A stretch of DNA of 64,000 nucleotides from Demequina lutea (GTDB taxonomy: Bacteria > Actinomycetota > Actinomycetes > Actinomycetales > Demequinaceae). Of this stretch, positions 24,151 through 32,660 are shown one piece after another (the first letter of the stretch is position 1; every line of letters begins with the position of its first letter). The notes beneath the pieces were generated by a model. That model was not told where the DNA came from and made no database searches. It saw nothing but the letters and a program-made list of their open reading frames with translations. The stretch covers positions 620,001-684,000 of the forward strand of contig NZ_JACBZO010000001.1 of the NCBI RefSeq assembly GCF_013409005.1. Reading direction: 5' to 3'. Both the position numbers and the translations under genes were made by a program.

Positions 24151-24458
24151 CGATTGCGGGGGTCGAGCTCCCCCGCGAAGAAAGTTGTCGCCGCCCGTAG
24201 AATCGCAACGTCTTCGCGCAGCCGGCTGTTCTCCGACTTCAGACGCTTGATCTCCGCGTGCTCAGCGGACGTAACCCCCTCCCGAGAGCCGTCATCAATA
24301 TCGGCTTGCAGCACCCACCGCCGCACGGACTCGTGGCCCACCCCAACCTGGCGGGCCACTGCCGCCGACGCGGCCGTCAACGAGGGATACTCCGAGCGGT
24401 GCTCACGCACCAGCCGCACCGCACGGTCACGGAGGGCAGGATCGATCTTCTTTGGCAT
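24147..24458 (-). CDS. IS3-family transposase OrfA
   Basis: This 103-residue HTH protein has PALRDRAVRLVREHRSEY, then AVARQVGVGHESVRRWVLQA, and a C-terminal coiled segment KRLKSENSRLREDVAILRA. The ATG at 24458 is preferred because AAAGGATG lies upstream at a better distance than for the ATG at 24467. It overlaps orfB by four bases. Confidence 0.85.
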   Translation of the reverse strand: MPKKIDPALRDRAVRLVREHRSEYPSLTAASAAVARQVGVGHESVRRWVLQADIDDGSREGVTSAEHAEIKRLKSENSRLREDVAILRAATTFFAGELDPRNR

Positions 24459-24511
24459 GACATACATCCTTTCAACTCAAAAGGATGCGGCATCAAACCT
24501 AGGACGCTTCA

Positions 24512-24745
24512 GAGTCGTTCTTCGCAACCCTGAAGACCGAGTTCTACTACCGCAGGGTCTGGCTCACGAAGAAGAGCGCGAAACTCGCCGTCGGGGCCTG
24601 GATTGAGGACCGCTACAACCGGCGTCGGGGCCACTCCACCCTCGGCCAGATCAGCCCCGTCACGTTCGAAATGCAACAATGCAACCAGACCGCGGCCGTT
24701 CAACAAGCAGCATCACCCCGTGTCCACCAACCGGGATCAAGGCCA
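24512..24745 (+). pseudogene. IS3-family OrfB C-terminal relic with its terminal repeat
   Basis: The plus strand encodes ESFFATLKTEFYYRRVWLTK, then KLAVGAWIEDRYNRRRGHST and SPVTFEMQQCNQ. This is the same tail as at 3496-3665, but here the stop codon is lost (TCA in place of TAA). The terminal repeat at 24720-24745 follows. The catalytic domain is absent. Confidence 0.75.
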
Positions 24746-24771
24746 TCCCAGGCATCACGCGGAAAGTCGAA

Positions 24772-25338
24772 GGTTGCGTCCAATAGCGTGGTGTAAGGCC
24801 CGGTGTTGGACGCAACCCGACGCGAACCTGATGTCCGTGACCCCGAAGTCCGGTTGGCCATGGGTGAAGACCCTGCTCCACTCCGTCTACGACCAGCCCG
24901 ACGCCACATCCGTGCACGCCCAGTTCGACCGGGTCTTGCACGCTTTCGAAGACAAACTCCCCCCGTCGCCACCCACCTCGAAGGCGCCCGCACGGACGTG
25001 CTCGCGTTCACCGACTTCCCGAAGGAACTGTGGCGACAATTCTGGTCCAACAACCCTCAAGAACGCCTCAACCGTGACATCCGCCGCCGCACCGACGTCG
25101 TCGGCATCTTCCCCGACCGCGCCTCCCTGATCCGCCTCGTCGGCGCGGTTCTGGCCGAACAACACGACGAATGGATCGAAGGCCGCCGCTACCTCGGCCT
25201 CGACGTCCTGGGCCGCTCCCGCCTCACCCTCGTCACCACCGAAAGAGAGGAACCGACCACCGAACTCGGCGCCCTCAGCGCCTAACAAATCCAAGAATCA
25301 CACGGCAAACGCCCTACACCACGCAAATGGACTTGACC
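24772..25338 (+). mobile_element. IS256-family element, copy C, internally deleted mini-element
   Basis: It keeps the left end GGTTGCGTCCAATAGCGTGG plus about 20 more bases, and the right end ...ATGGACTTGACC at 25338, but lacks the promoter and 5' half of the transposase. The junction near 24808-24820 contains GGACGCAACC, an inverted copy of the left terminus. At 567 bp with both ends it could be mobilised in trans. Confidence 0.8.
24827..25285 (+). pseudogene. IS256 transposase, 3' half only, frameshifted
   Basis: The sequence resumes at [17 protein letters not shown] and runs to the normal C-terminus LGALSA. It carries the same six-C frameshift (24959-24964) as copies A and B and a V-to-L change (VKTLLHS in place of VKTVLHS). 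It has no start region. Confidence 0.8.
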
Positions 25339-25488
25339 GTGAACAATCGGTGGCCTCCGTGCACAGTCGGCGAAGGCCACTCCGCCCGGCGGCTTGCGCT
25401 TCCGCGGCGCGTCCTCGCGGGTTACCACCGTGGCGGTTCACGCCTTGCCCTGACCTGTCGGTCTGGCAGGCCCCGCGCGTTGCCACGC

Positions 25489-26628
25489 CTACGCGCTCAC
25501 CGCTGGCACCGTCGGAAGCTGGGCATGGGCGCCGCCACAGCATCCCGCCGCGCAGAACTCCGCCCAGCGCGTGCCGGCGGCCAGGTCACGGCCCGCGGCC
25601 AGATGCGCCTGCACGAGGTCGGCAAGTCCGGCGACGAACGTCGGGTGGGTCCCCACGGTCGGCACCCGAACCAGGTTGATGCCCAGCTCGCTCGCGGTGC
25701 GGGCGGCATCGGTGTCCAGGTCCCAGAGCACCTCGATGTGGTCCGAGACGAACCCGATGGGCACCACCACCGCGGTCAGGGTCCCGTCCAGTGCTTCCTC
25801 GCGCAGGGCGTCGTTGATGTCCGGCTCGAGCCACCGCACACGCGGCGAGCCGGAGCGGGACTGGTAGACCAGGCGCCACGGCAACGGCTCCTCGCCGGTA
25901 ACAGCGGCAACCCCGGCGATGACGGCGTTCGCCACCTCACGGTGCTGCGCCGAGTAGAGGTCCACCTCGCCCGGCTCCGCGGCTGGTCCGGAGGCAGTCG
26001 CGTCGGCCAAGGGGATGGAGTGTGTAGTGAACAGCACCCGCAGGCCCTCGCGTTCGCTGCCGGACACCGCTGCGGCGAGCAGCGAGACCGTCGTCTGGAC
26101 GAATTCGGCCCGGTCGAAGGCGGGTCGCACCTTGGCCACCTGCATCCGGTCCCCGATCCCCGTGCTGCTTAGCGCCTCGGCGAGGTCCTCGCGGTACTGC
26201 CGGCAGGAGGAGTAGGAGGAGTACTGGCTGGTGGCGAACGCCAGCACACGCCGGCAGCCGGCCGTGTCGAGTTCGCGCAACGCCTCATCGATGAACGGCG
26301 GCGAGTTGCGGTTGCCCAACACGAGGGGAATCGTCACGCCGCGTCGGTTGAGCTCGGCGCGCAGGGCGGCAAGCAGGTTTCGGTTCTGATCGTTGATCGG
26401 GCTGCGGCCACCCATGCGCAGGTAGTGCTGATGAACCGCCTCGAGCCGGTCGTGCGGGATGCCCCTCCCGGCGGTCACCCGCTCCAGGAACGGCATGATC
26501 TCGTCCGGTCCCTCCGGTCCACCGAAGGAGGCGAGAAGTAGGGCGTCATACCCGCCGCTCACTGCAGCACCTCGAGCACCGGAATCGCGGGTCTCGCCTG
26601 CGGTCATCGGACGTTGGCTAGCGGACAT
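25489..26628 (-). CDS. hemH: Ferrochelatase (coproporphyrin type)
   Basis: This 379-residue enzyme inserts Fe2+ into a porphyrin. Conserved blocks are ALLLASFGGPEGPDEIMPFL, FATSQYSSYSSCRQYREDL, the catalytic His in FTTHSIP, and PIGFVSDHIEVLWDLD. The C-terminal FCAAGCCGG together with the Cys of SSCRQ fits the [2Fe-2S] cluster of actinobacterial enzymes. In Actinobacteria the substrate is coproporphyrin III rather than protoporphyrin IX. It lies 12 bp downstream of the oxidase gene, third in the operon. An ATG at 26607 is an alternative start. Confidence 0.93.
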   Translation of the reverse strand: MSASQRPMTAGETRDSGARGAAVSGGYDALLLASFGGPEGPDEIMPFLERVTAGRGIPHDRLEAVHQHYLRMGGRSPINDQNRNLLAALRAELNRRGVTIPLVLGNRNSPPFIDEALRELDTAGCRRVLAFATSQYSSYSSCRQYREDLAEALSSTGIGDRMQVAKVRPAFDRAEFVQTTVSLLAAAVSGSEREGLRVLFTTHSIPLADATASGPAAEPGEVDLYSAQHREVANAVIAGVAAVTGEEPLPWRLVYQSRSGSPRVRWLEPDINDALREEALDGTLTAVVVPIGFVSDHIEVLWDLDTDAARTASELGINLVRVPTVGTHPTFVAGLADLVQAHLAAGRDLAAGTRWAEFCAAGCCGGAHAQLPTVPAVSA

Positions 26629-26640
26629 GAGATGAGCTCC

Positions 26641-28044
26641 TCAGGGGGTTGCGGTTCGGGCAATAAGGAGAGCGGCTAGCTCGCCGCCGACCTTTCTGCC
26701 GTCGGCCAGACAGTCGGGTACGCCCACCCCGTGCAGCGCCGAACCGGCGACGCGCAACTGAGGTGTGCCGGCAAGCGCCTCCGCGACGGCGCGCACCCGG
26801 TCCAGATGGCCAACGGTGTAGGTGGGCATCGCATCTTGCCAGCGGACCAGGTGCCGCAGGAACGGCGCGGAGTGTGCCCCGAGCACTTTCGAGACGTAAG
26901 CGCTCACGGTGTCGAGCAGCGCATCGTCGGGAAGAAGCGACGCGGCGCCAACCCTGCCAGGGACGAACGCACGGATGAGGACCGTCCCCTCGGGCGCACG
27001 TCCCTGCCACTTGTTGGAAGAGATGGTGATGCCGGTGATCGGCGCAGGCTCGGGACCTGCCTCGAGGTAGCCATGGCCGACAGGTGGCGTGTCGAAGTCA
27101 TCGGCGTTAAAGCCGAGGTGGACGGTCGCCGTCGAACCGTGCGGGATGGCGCGCAGGGCCGCCGCCGCCGCGGGCGCGACGCCGTCGAGCAGCGCCGCGG
27201 AGCATCCGCCCCCGCCAGCGAGCACCACCGCAGCGGCTTCGTGGCGGGTGCCGTCGGCGAGAGTGACGACAGCAGCGGTCCCGGCCACCTCCAGCCCCAC
27301 GACGCGCGCGCCCGTTCGCAGGTCGACGTTCCGCTCCCGGAGGCCCTTGACGAGGCCATCCACCAGCGAGCCCATGCCCGCCGCCATCGACCGAAAGGGT
27401 GAGGCGTCGGGGGAGGCGGGCCGCGGGGCTGACCTGCCCTGCGCCAAGGATGCGACGATCAGACTGCGCCGCTGTGCCTCATGGGTTCGCAGCACTGGTA
27501 GGACGGCGTCGACGCTCAGTTCGTCGACCGTCGCCCCATAGATCCCACCGACGAGCGGGTCGGCGAAGCGAGCGACCACTCCGTTTCCGAGCCTGCGCCG
27601 CAGCAAGGCCCCGATCGACATGTCCTCAGGACCGAGCACTCGCGGCAGGACGAGGTCCAAGGTCGCGCGCAGTTTTTGCGGCCAACTGAGGACTCGAGTC
27701 CTGGCGAACGGGATGAGCCGGGTGGGCAAGACCATTCCCATTCCGGCGGGGATGGGTTCCATGCGGCCGTGCACGCGCAGGTGCACGAGGCGAGGAGGCA
27801 CAGCGGGGACGACGTCGTCCGCCATGCCCAGGTCCGCCGCCATCTGCACCGCAGCGGGCCGGTAGTTGACGAACGAGTCAGGGCCGTGCTCGACGAGGAA
27901 CCCGTCGACCATCTCCGAGTGCACCTTCCCCCCAAAACGATCGGAGGCCTCGACGAGGAGCACGCGGTGCCCAGCATTCGTCAACTCCCATGCTGCGCCG
28001 AGCCCGGTGACGCCGCCGCCAACGACGACGACCGGTGCCGCCAT
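26641..28044 (-). CDS. hemY: Coproporphyrinogen III oxidase (HemY/CgoX, FAD)
   Basis: This 467-residue flavoprotein of the HemY family has an N-terminal FAD dinucleotide motif (VVVGGGVTGLGAAWEL), DRFGGKVHSE, the substrate-domain block DPLVGGIYGATVDELSVDA, and the C-terminal FAD motif GSALHGVGVPDCLADGRKVG. It oxidises coproporphyrinogen III to coproporphyrin III. The ATG at 28044 overlaps the stop of the radical SAM gene (TAATG), so translation is coupled. Confidence 0.9.
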   Translation of the reverse strand: MAAPVVVVGGGVTGLGAAWELTNAGHRVLLVEASDRFGGKVHSEMVDGFLVEHGPDSFVNYRPAAVQMAADLGMADDVVPAVPPRLVHLRVHGRMEPIPAGMGMVLPTRLIPFARTRVLSWPQKLRATLDLVLPRVLGPEDMSIGALLRRRLGNGVVARFADPLVGGIYGATVDELSVDAVLPVLRTHEAQRRSLIVASLAQGRSAPRPASPDASPFRSMAAGMGSLVDGLVKGLRERNVDLRTGARVVGLEVAGTAAVVTLADGTRHEAAAVVLAGGGGCSAALLDGVAPAAAAALRAIPHGSTATVHLGFNADDFDTPPVGHGYLEAGPEPAPITGITISSNKWQGRAPEGTVLIRAFVPGRVGAASLLPDDALLDTVSAYVSKVLGAHSAPFLRHLVRWQDAMPTYTVGHLDRVRAVAEALAGTPQLRVAGSALHGVGVPDCLADGRKVGGELAALLIARTATP

Positions 28045-29183
28045 TACGCGCCGCTCGCCACGGACATCGCGTCGGTACGGTCTTCGTCGCGTGGCACATA
28101 CGGACACAGGGGGTCGGACTCGAGGGGGTCACCCGTCCAGGCAAGGGCGCGCGCCCGTGAACCGCCGCACCAACGTGCGTAGGAGCAGCGGCCGCATCGG
28201 TCCTTGAACTGGGTGACGTCTCGCAGGGCGACCAAGTCGGGGTGGTGACGGTAGATCTCCACGATGTTGTCCGCCGGAACGGTGCCGAGGGGAAGCGGCA
28301 TGAAGCCAGAGGGCTGCACGACGCCGTCGTGCGCGATGAAGACGATCCCGTTGCCGTCGCGGATGCCGAAGCCGCGGCCGATCGGGCTGGCCTCGATCTG
28401 CTCCTCGCTCAGGCCCTCACGCCTCATTTGTTGCACTGCGACGCGGCGGTGCTGCATCGCTTCGACGGTCTTGACCTGGAAGGGCGAGTCGACGTTCAGC
28501 TTCTGCAGCCAGTGCATGACGCGTTCGGCCGCTCCCGCGCTGAGCTCCTCGAGCTGTGTGCCCCGGCCCACCGAAATGAGGAAGAACAAGCTCCAGCGAT
28601 TCAGCGTGTGATGGCGCAGCAGCTCGTAGACGGCGGGCAGGTCGTCGACGGTCTGGGCGGCGACGAGGGTGTTGACCTGGACCGGGATGCCGAGCTCCGC
28701 CGCATCCTCCAGTGCCTGGATGGTCGCATCGAAAGTGCCCGAGACCCCGCGGACGCCGTCGTGGTGCACGGCGTCGGAGCCGTCGAGGCTCAGTGAGATC
28801 GCCTGCACCCCGGCGTCACGAACCTCGGCAAGACGCGCGCGGGTGAGGAGTGGGGTCACGGCTGGCGCGAGCGACACCCCGATCCCTCGATTGCCGGCCT
28901 CGGCTATGAGCACGTCTAGGTCGCCGCGGCGAAGCGGGTCGCCGCCGGTGAAGACGATGTGCGGCAACGGCGAGCCGAATCCGGCGATCGAGTCCAGGAC
29001 TGTCAACGCTTGCGCAGTGCTGAGTTCGCCGGGCCCTGGGTCCGGCATGGCTGTCGCCCTGCAGTGCTGGCAGGCTAGCCCGCAGGCGGTGGTGACCTCC
29101 CAGTAGATGATCATGGGCGCGCGGGCGTAGACCCACCCCTCGGGTCGAACTGCACCGATGCCGTGATGGGGGTGGGAAGTCAT
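28044..29183 (-). CDS. Radical SAM/SPASM protein of a haem operon (AhbD-like candidate)
   Basis: This roughly 379-residue protein has the radical SAM cluster motif CGLACQHC (Cys34, 38, 41), the SAM-binding FTGGDPL, and a C-terminal SPASM-type cysteine cluster (CGRCSYARWCGG and a later C). The start at 29183 has GGAG upstream. It is the first gene of an operon with cgoX and hemH. In the coproporphyrin-dependent pathway the last step, decarboxylation of coprohaem, is done by ChdC, which is not encoded nearby; a radical SAM enzyme (AhbD) does this reaction in other prokaryotes. That role here is an inference. Confidence 0.75.
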   Translation of the reverse strand: MTSHPHHGIGAVRPEGWVYARAPMIIYWEVTTACGLACQHCRATAMPDPGPGELSTAQALTVLDSIAGFGSPLPHIVFTGGDPLRRGDLDVLIAEAGNRGIGVSLAPAVTPLLTRARLAEVRDAGVQAISLSLDGSDAVHHDGVRGVSGTFDATIQALEDAAELGIPVQVNTLVAAQTVDDLPAVYELLRHHTLNRWSLFFLISVGRGTQLEELSAGAAERVMHWLQKLNVDSPFQVKTVEAMQHRRVAVQQMRREGLSEEQIEASPIGRGFGIRDGNGIVFIAHDGVVQPSGFMPLPLGTVPADNIVEIYRHHPDLVALRDVTQFKDRCGRCSYARWCGGSRARALAWTGDPLESDPLCPYVPRDEDRTDAMSVASGA

Positions 29184-29216
29184 CGCCTGCTCCTGTCGCC
29201 CCCTGCCTTGTGACAT

Positions 29217-29435
29217 TCGGAATTGACGTTAACACCCGAAATCGGCGTCATTCAGGACCCTCGGGGCTTCGACCGGGACTCCGACGGCATATCATCGCGA
29301 AGAAATGGAGGCGCTCTGCGAGCTCGGACGATTCGCAGGTCGTCCAGGAGTCGATGGGTGTCCGAGCGCCGAGACGGCACTCCAGCAAAGCCTGACGCGG
29401 CTCGAGAGCCTTGAGGAACGCTCCGGAGCTGGCGA
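29217..29435. other. Intergenic region between the haem operon and senX3
   Basis: It should contain the promoter of the leftward haem operon and part of the rightward senX3 control region. No convincing gene is seen. One small plus-strand frame (29305-29466) has no ribosome site and runs through the PHO-box repeats, so it is not called. Confidence 0.5.
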
Positions 29436-29468
29436 ACAATCGGTGACCTCGGTGAACATTCGGTAAAG
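29436..29468 (-). promoter_or_regulatory. PHO-box-like repeats before senX3-regX3
   Basis: On the minus strand two contiguous 11-bp units read CTTTACCGAAT (29458-29468) and GTTCACCGAGG (29447-29457). A third TCACCGATT-like half is slightly out of register. They match the GTTCACC-type units upstream of pstS, so RegX3 probably controls its own operon. Confidence 0.65.
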
Positions 29469-29495
29469 CCGCCACAACGTCGCTATGGTGGCGCC

Positions 29496-30608
29496 ATGAC
29501 ACCGCTGGCGTGGCTCGTTGCGTCTCTCGCGTTCGGCCTAGGCGTGATCGTGGGGGCGCTCGCACTCAGGCGCCGCGCCAAGAAGGAAGTCGTCGCAAGG
29601 ATGCTGGTGCCTCACCGCACCCGGCAGATCGTCGCCGCGCTTCAGTCCGGCGCGATCGTGGTGCGGCGCGACAGGCGAGCCGGATATTCCAACCACACGG
29701 CCGCGGCCCTCGGCCTGGCCCGCCCCGATGGGGCGCTGCACGAGGCGGTCGCCGACCTTGCCGAGAAGGCATGGGCGACCGGCGAGGTAGTCGAGGAGGA
29801 CGTGGAGGTGCGGCGCGGGGTTCTCGGCTCGGTGTCGATCGTCCATGTGCGACTCACGCCGATCGACGACGAGCTCGTGTTCGCTGTCGCCAACGACAAC
29901 ACCGAGCAGCGGGCCGCCGAGGCGACCAGGCGCGAGTTCGCGGTGAACGTATCCCACGAACTGAAGACGCCCATCGGCGCCCTATCGCTGCTGGCCGAGA
30001 CGATTGAGAGCGCCTCGGATGACCCCGTGATGGTGCGCGAATTCGCCGTCAAAATGCGCAGGGAAGCGCGACGCCTGACCAAACTGATTCAGGAGATCAT
30101 TCAGATTTCACGTCTTCAGGGTGGTGAATCGGTGCTCGACCACGACCAGGTCGATGTCGCCGGGGTGGTCCACGAGGCGTTCGAGGGTGCGGCTTTGGCC
30201 GCGGAGGCCAAGCGCATTTCGCTCGTGGCCGATTTGCGGGAAAGGCCCCACGTGCTAGGCGACCGAGACCTCTTGGTGATGGCCGTGCGCAACCTCGTCG
30301 ACAACGCGGTCTCGTATTCTGACCCCGGCGCCCGCGTGACGGCGTCGGTCACGTGCAAGGACGACATCGTGTCGATTGCTGTGCTCGACCAGGGAATCGG
30401 CATCGACGCGCAGGACCAAGAGCGCATTTTCGAGCGCTTTTACCGCGCGGACCCCGCGCGGGCGCGTGACACCGGCGGCACGGGTCTAGGTCTGAGTATC
30501 GTCAAGCACGTCGCCCTCCAGCACGGCGGCGCCGTGACCGTTTGGTCGCAACCCTCCGTCGGATCAACGTTCACTTTGTCCTTGCAACGTTTCGAGGAGT
30601 CCGAATGA
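29496..30608 (+). CDS. senX3: SenX3-type phosphate-sensing histidine kinase
   Basis: This 370-residue membrane-bound kinase has one N-terminal hydrophobic segment (residues 2-24), a PAS-like region (about 40-135), the phospho-acceptor motif NVSHELKTP with His154, and an ATPase domain with NLVDNAVSYS (N box), DQGIGID (G1) and GGTGLGLSIVKHV (G2). It phosphorylates RegX3 under phosphate limitation. Its stop overlaps the regX3 start (ATGA). The location directly before regX3 and pstSCAB supports the assignment. Confidence 0.9.
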   Translation: MTPLAWLVASLAFGLGVIVGALALRRRAKKEVVARMLVPHRTRQIVAALQSGAIVVRRDRRAGYSNHTAAALGLARPDGALHEAVADLAEKAWATGEVVEEDVEVRRGVLGSVSIVHVRLTPIDDELVFAVANDNTEQRAAEATRREFAVNVSHELKTPIGALSLLAETIESASDDPVMVREFAVKMRREARRLTKLIQEIIQISRLQGGESVLDHDQVDVAGVVHEAFEGAALAAEAKRISLVADLRERPHVLGDRDLLVMAVRNLVDNAVSYSDPGARVTASVTCKDDIVSIAVLDQGIGIDAQDQERIFERFYRADPARARDTGGTGLGLSIVKHVALQHGGAVTVWSQPSVGSTFTLSLQRFEESE

Positions 30609-31297
30609 ATGACCACGTTCTTATCGTCGAAGACGAGGAGAGCTACCGCGATTCGTTGCGGTTCATCTTCGAACGCGAGGGCTTTCGCGTCACGCTTGCT
30701 GCCACCGGCAAGCAAGGGATCGAGGCGTTCGAGCGCGACGGCGCCGATGTGATCCTGCTCGATCTGATGCTCCCCGAGGTTTCGGGCACCGATGTCTTCC
30801 GCGTGATCCGCGGGCGGTCGAAGGTGCCGATCATCATGGTCACCGCGCGCGACGATCAGATCGACAAGATCATCGGACTGGAGTTGGGCGCCGACGACTA
30901 CGTCACCAAGCCGTTTAGCGGCAGGGAACTCGTCGCGCGCGTTCGCAACGTCTTGCGCAGAGCCGCGGCTGGGCTGAGCGACATTCCCGACGAGCCCATC
31001 CGCCTCAGCGTCTCGGGCTTCACTCTCGATCCCGAGCGCCTCACCGTCACGCGCGAGGGAGTGGCTCAGCCCTTCCCGCCCAAGGAGTTCGCGCTCCTGC
31101 ATCTCCTCGCGTCCAATGCCGGACGCGTGCTGACCCGCCAAATCATCATCGACAGGGTCTGGGGCGCCGACTACTACGGGGACACGAAGACGCTCGACGT
31201 GCACATCAAACGGCTCAGGAGCAGAATCGAAGAGGAGCCGGGAAACCCGCGATTCGTGCAAACCGTGCGAGGCGTCGGCTACACGTTTGAACCGTGA
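30605..31297 (+). CDS. regX3: RegX3-type phosphate response regulator
   Basis: This 230-residue OmpR-family regulator has a receiver domain with VEDEE and the phospho-acceptor Asp53 (LLDLMLP), conserved Thr and Lys (MVTAR, TKPF), and a C-terminal winged helix (KEFALLHLLASNAGRVLTRQ, then VDVHIKRLR-type HIKRLRSRIEEEP and GVGYTFEP). It activates the pst operon and its own operon through 11-bp PHO-box repeats, which are present before both. Confidence 0.92.
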   Translation: MNDHVLIVEDEESYRDSLRFIFEREGFRVTLAATGKQGIEAFERDGADVILLDLMLPEVSGTDVFRVIRGRSKVPIIMVTARDDQIDKIIGLELGADDYVTKPFSGRELVARVRNVLRRAAAGLSDIPDEPIRLSVSGFTLDPERLTVTREGVAQPFPPKEFALLHLLASNAGRVLTRQIIIDRVWGADYYGDTKTLDVHIKRLRSRIEEEPGNPRFVQTVRGVGYTFEP

Positions 31298-31326
31298 CCG
31301 TCTGGCGTTGCGCAACCGTGATGTGC

Positions 31327-31359
31327 GTTCACCGAACGTTTACCACTCGTTCACTCCAC
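31327..31359 (+). promoter_or_regulatory. PHO box (three 11-bp direct repeats) upstream of pstS
   Basis: The three consecutive units are GTTCACCGAAC, GTTTACCACTC and GTTCACTCCAC at 31327, 31338 and 31349. This is the direct-repeat architecture bound by PhoP/RegX3-type regulators in Actinobacteria. It lies about 85 bp before the pstS start. Confidence 0.85.
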
Positions 31360-31441
31360 GCCGTCAGCCTCGTTACCTTGCGTCCTTAACGTGAGACTCG
31401 ACCGGCAAACGTCGGGATGTGTCAACACGTAAGGACATTCT

Positions 31442-32578
31442 GTGAACATCGCACTTCGCTCGGGTGCCGTCGCTTCCGCGGCCGCGCTCACGCTGCTGCT
31501 CTCCGCCTGTTCGGCCTCGAACGAGGCCACCAAGACCTCGACGGCCTCATCGGCCGCGTCCGCCCCCGCAACCTCCGCCGCGACGATGACGCTGTCAGGC
31601 ACGCTTAGCGGCGCCGGCGCCTCGACCCAGCAGGTAGCCATGGAGACCTGGCGCGCCAAGTTCCAGGCCGCCAACCCCGGCCTCACCATCAACTACGACC
31701 CGGTCGGTTCCGGCGGCGGTCGCACCCAGTTCCTCGATGGTTCCATCGCCTGGGCCGGGTCCGATGCCGCGCTGTCCGCAGACGAGTACAAGACCGCTCA
31801 GACCACTTGCGGTCCTGACGGCGCCATCAACCTGCCCGTCTACGTCTCGCCCATCGCTGTGACGTTCAACCTCGACGGCGTGACCTCGCTCAACATGGAC
31901 GCCGCCACGATCGCCAACATCTTCGACGGCAAGATCACCAAGTGGAACGACCCCGCGATCGCGGCCACGAACTCCGGTGTGACGCTTCCGGATTCCGCCA
32001 TCACGATCGTTCACCGCTCTGACGAGTCGGGCACCACGAAGAACTTCACCGACTACCTCGAGAAGGCCTCGGCCGGCGCTTGGCCCTACAAGGCCTCGGG
32101 TACCTGGGCGAACAACCTCGGCGAGTCCGGACAGGGCACGTCGGGCGTGATCCAGATCATCACGAGCACCAAGGGCACGATCGGCTACGCCGACGAGTCG
32201 CAGGTGGGCTCGCTTGGCAAGGTCTCGGTCAAGGTTGGCGACACGTTCAACGCTCCGTCGGCAAAGGGCGCCGCAATCGCGCTGTCCTCGTCCAAGCCAG
32301 CCGGTCAGAACGGTCCCAACGACCTCGCTTACAACCTCGACCGCACCACGACGGCCGCGGGTGCCTACCCGGTCATGCTCTCGTCGTACGTCATCGTCTG
32401 CCAGAAGTACTCGGACAAGACGGTTGCCGCGAACGTGACGGGCTTCCTCGAGTACGTCGCATCCGCTGACGGTCAGGCCGCCGCTGCGGCCACCGCTGGC
32501 TCGGCGCCGATCTCCGCTGACCTGTCGGCGAAGATCGAGACGATCCTCAAGGGAATCGCCACGGCGAGCGGCGTTTAG
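31442..32578 (+). CDS. pstS: Phosphate ABC transporter substrate-binding lipoprotein PstS
   Basis: This 378-residue lipoprotein has lipobox LSAC, a Ser/Thr/Ala linker, and a PstS fold with GAGASTQQVAMETW, the phosphate-binding DPVGSGGGRTQFLDG, and HRSDESGTTKNFTDYL. It binds inorganic phosphate outside the membrane. It has a GTG start at 31442. A strong hairpin after the gene separates it from pstC and would allow higher expression of the binding protein than of the channel. Confidence 0.95.
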   Translation: MNIALRSGAVASAAALTLLLSACSASNEATKTSTASSAASAPATSAATMTLSGTLSGAGASTQQVAMETWRAKFQAANPGLTINYDPVGSGGGRTQFLDGSIAWAGSDAALSADEYKTAQTTCGPDGAINLPVYVSPIAVTFNLDGVTSLNMDAATIANIFDGKITKWNDPAIAATNSGVTLPDSAITIVHRSDESGTTKNFTDYLEKASAGAWPYKASGTWANNLGESGQGTSGVIQIITSTKGTIGYADESQVGSLGKVSVKVGDTFNAPSAKGAAIALSSSKPAGQNGPNDLAYNLDRTTTAAGAYPVMLSSYVIVCQKYSDKTVAANVTGFLEYVASADGQAAAAATAGSAPISADLSAKIETILKGIATASGV

Positions 32579-32589
32579 TCAAGCCGATT

Positions 32590-32633
32590 GGACGGTGGTG
32601 GGCTCGTCCGCAAGGATGAGTCCACCACCGTCC
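32590..32633 (+). terminator. Long hairpin between pstS and pstC
   Basis: Two 20-base arms (starting GGACGGTGGTGG and ending CCACCACCGTCC) pair around a GCAA loop with only G-U type imperfections. They are followed by TTCCTTT. The hairpin probably causes partial termination or protects the pstS message. Confidence 0.7.
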
Positions 32634-32660
32634 TTCCTTTGAGCCCGACGGAGACCAAGC

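Larger units (their letters stand above)
23143..24511 (-). mobile_element. IS3-family insertion sequence with GAG target duplication
   Basis: The inverted ends start TGAAGCGCCCCAGGTTC (23143) and TGAAGCGTCCTAGGTTT (other strand, from 24511). They are flanked by the 3-bp repeat GAG at 23140-23142 and 24512-24514. It carries orfA and orfB on the minus strand. It inserted exactly at the junction of two other IS relics. A 5' relic of the same IS type is at 6588-6735. Confidence 0.9.

Noticed and set aside
29305-29466. Short plus-strand frame (MEALCELGRF...) upstream of senX3
   Set aside because: No ribosome site, no similarity recognised, and its 3' part is the PHO-box repeat region.
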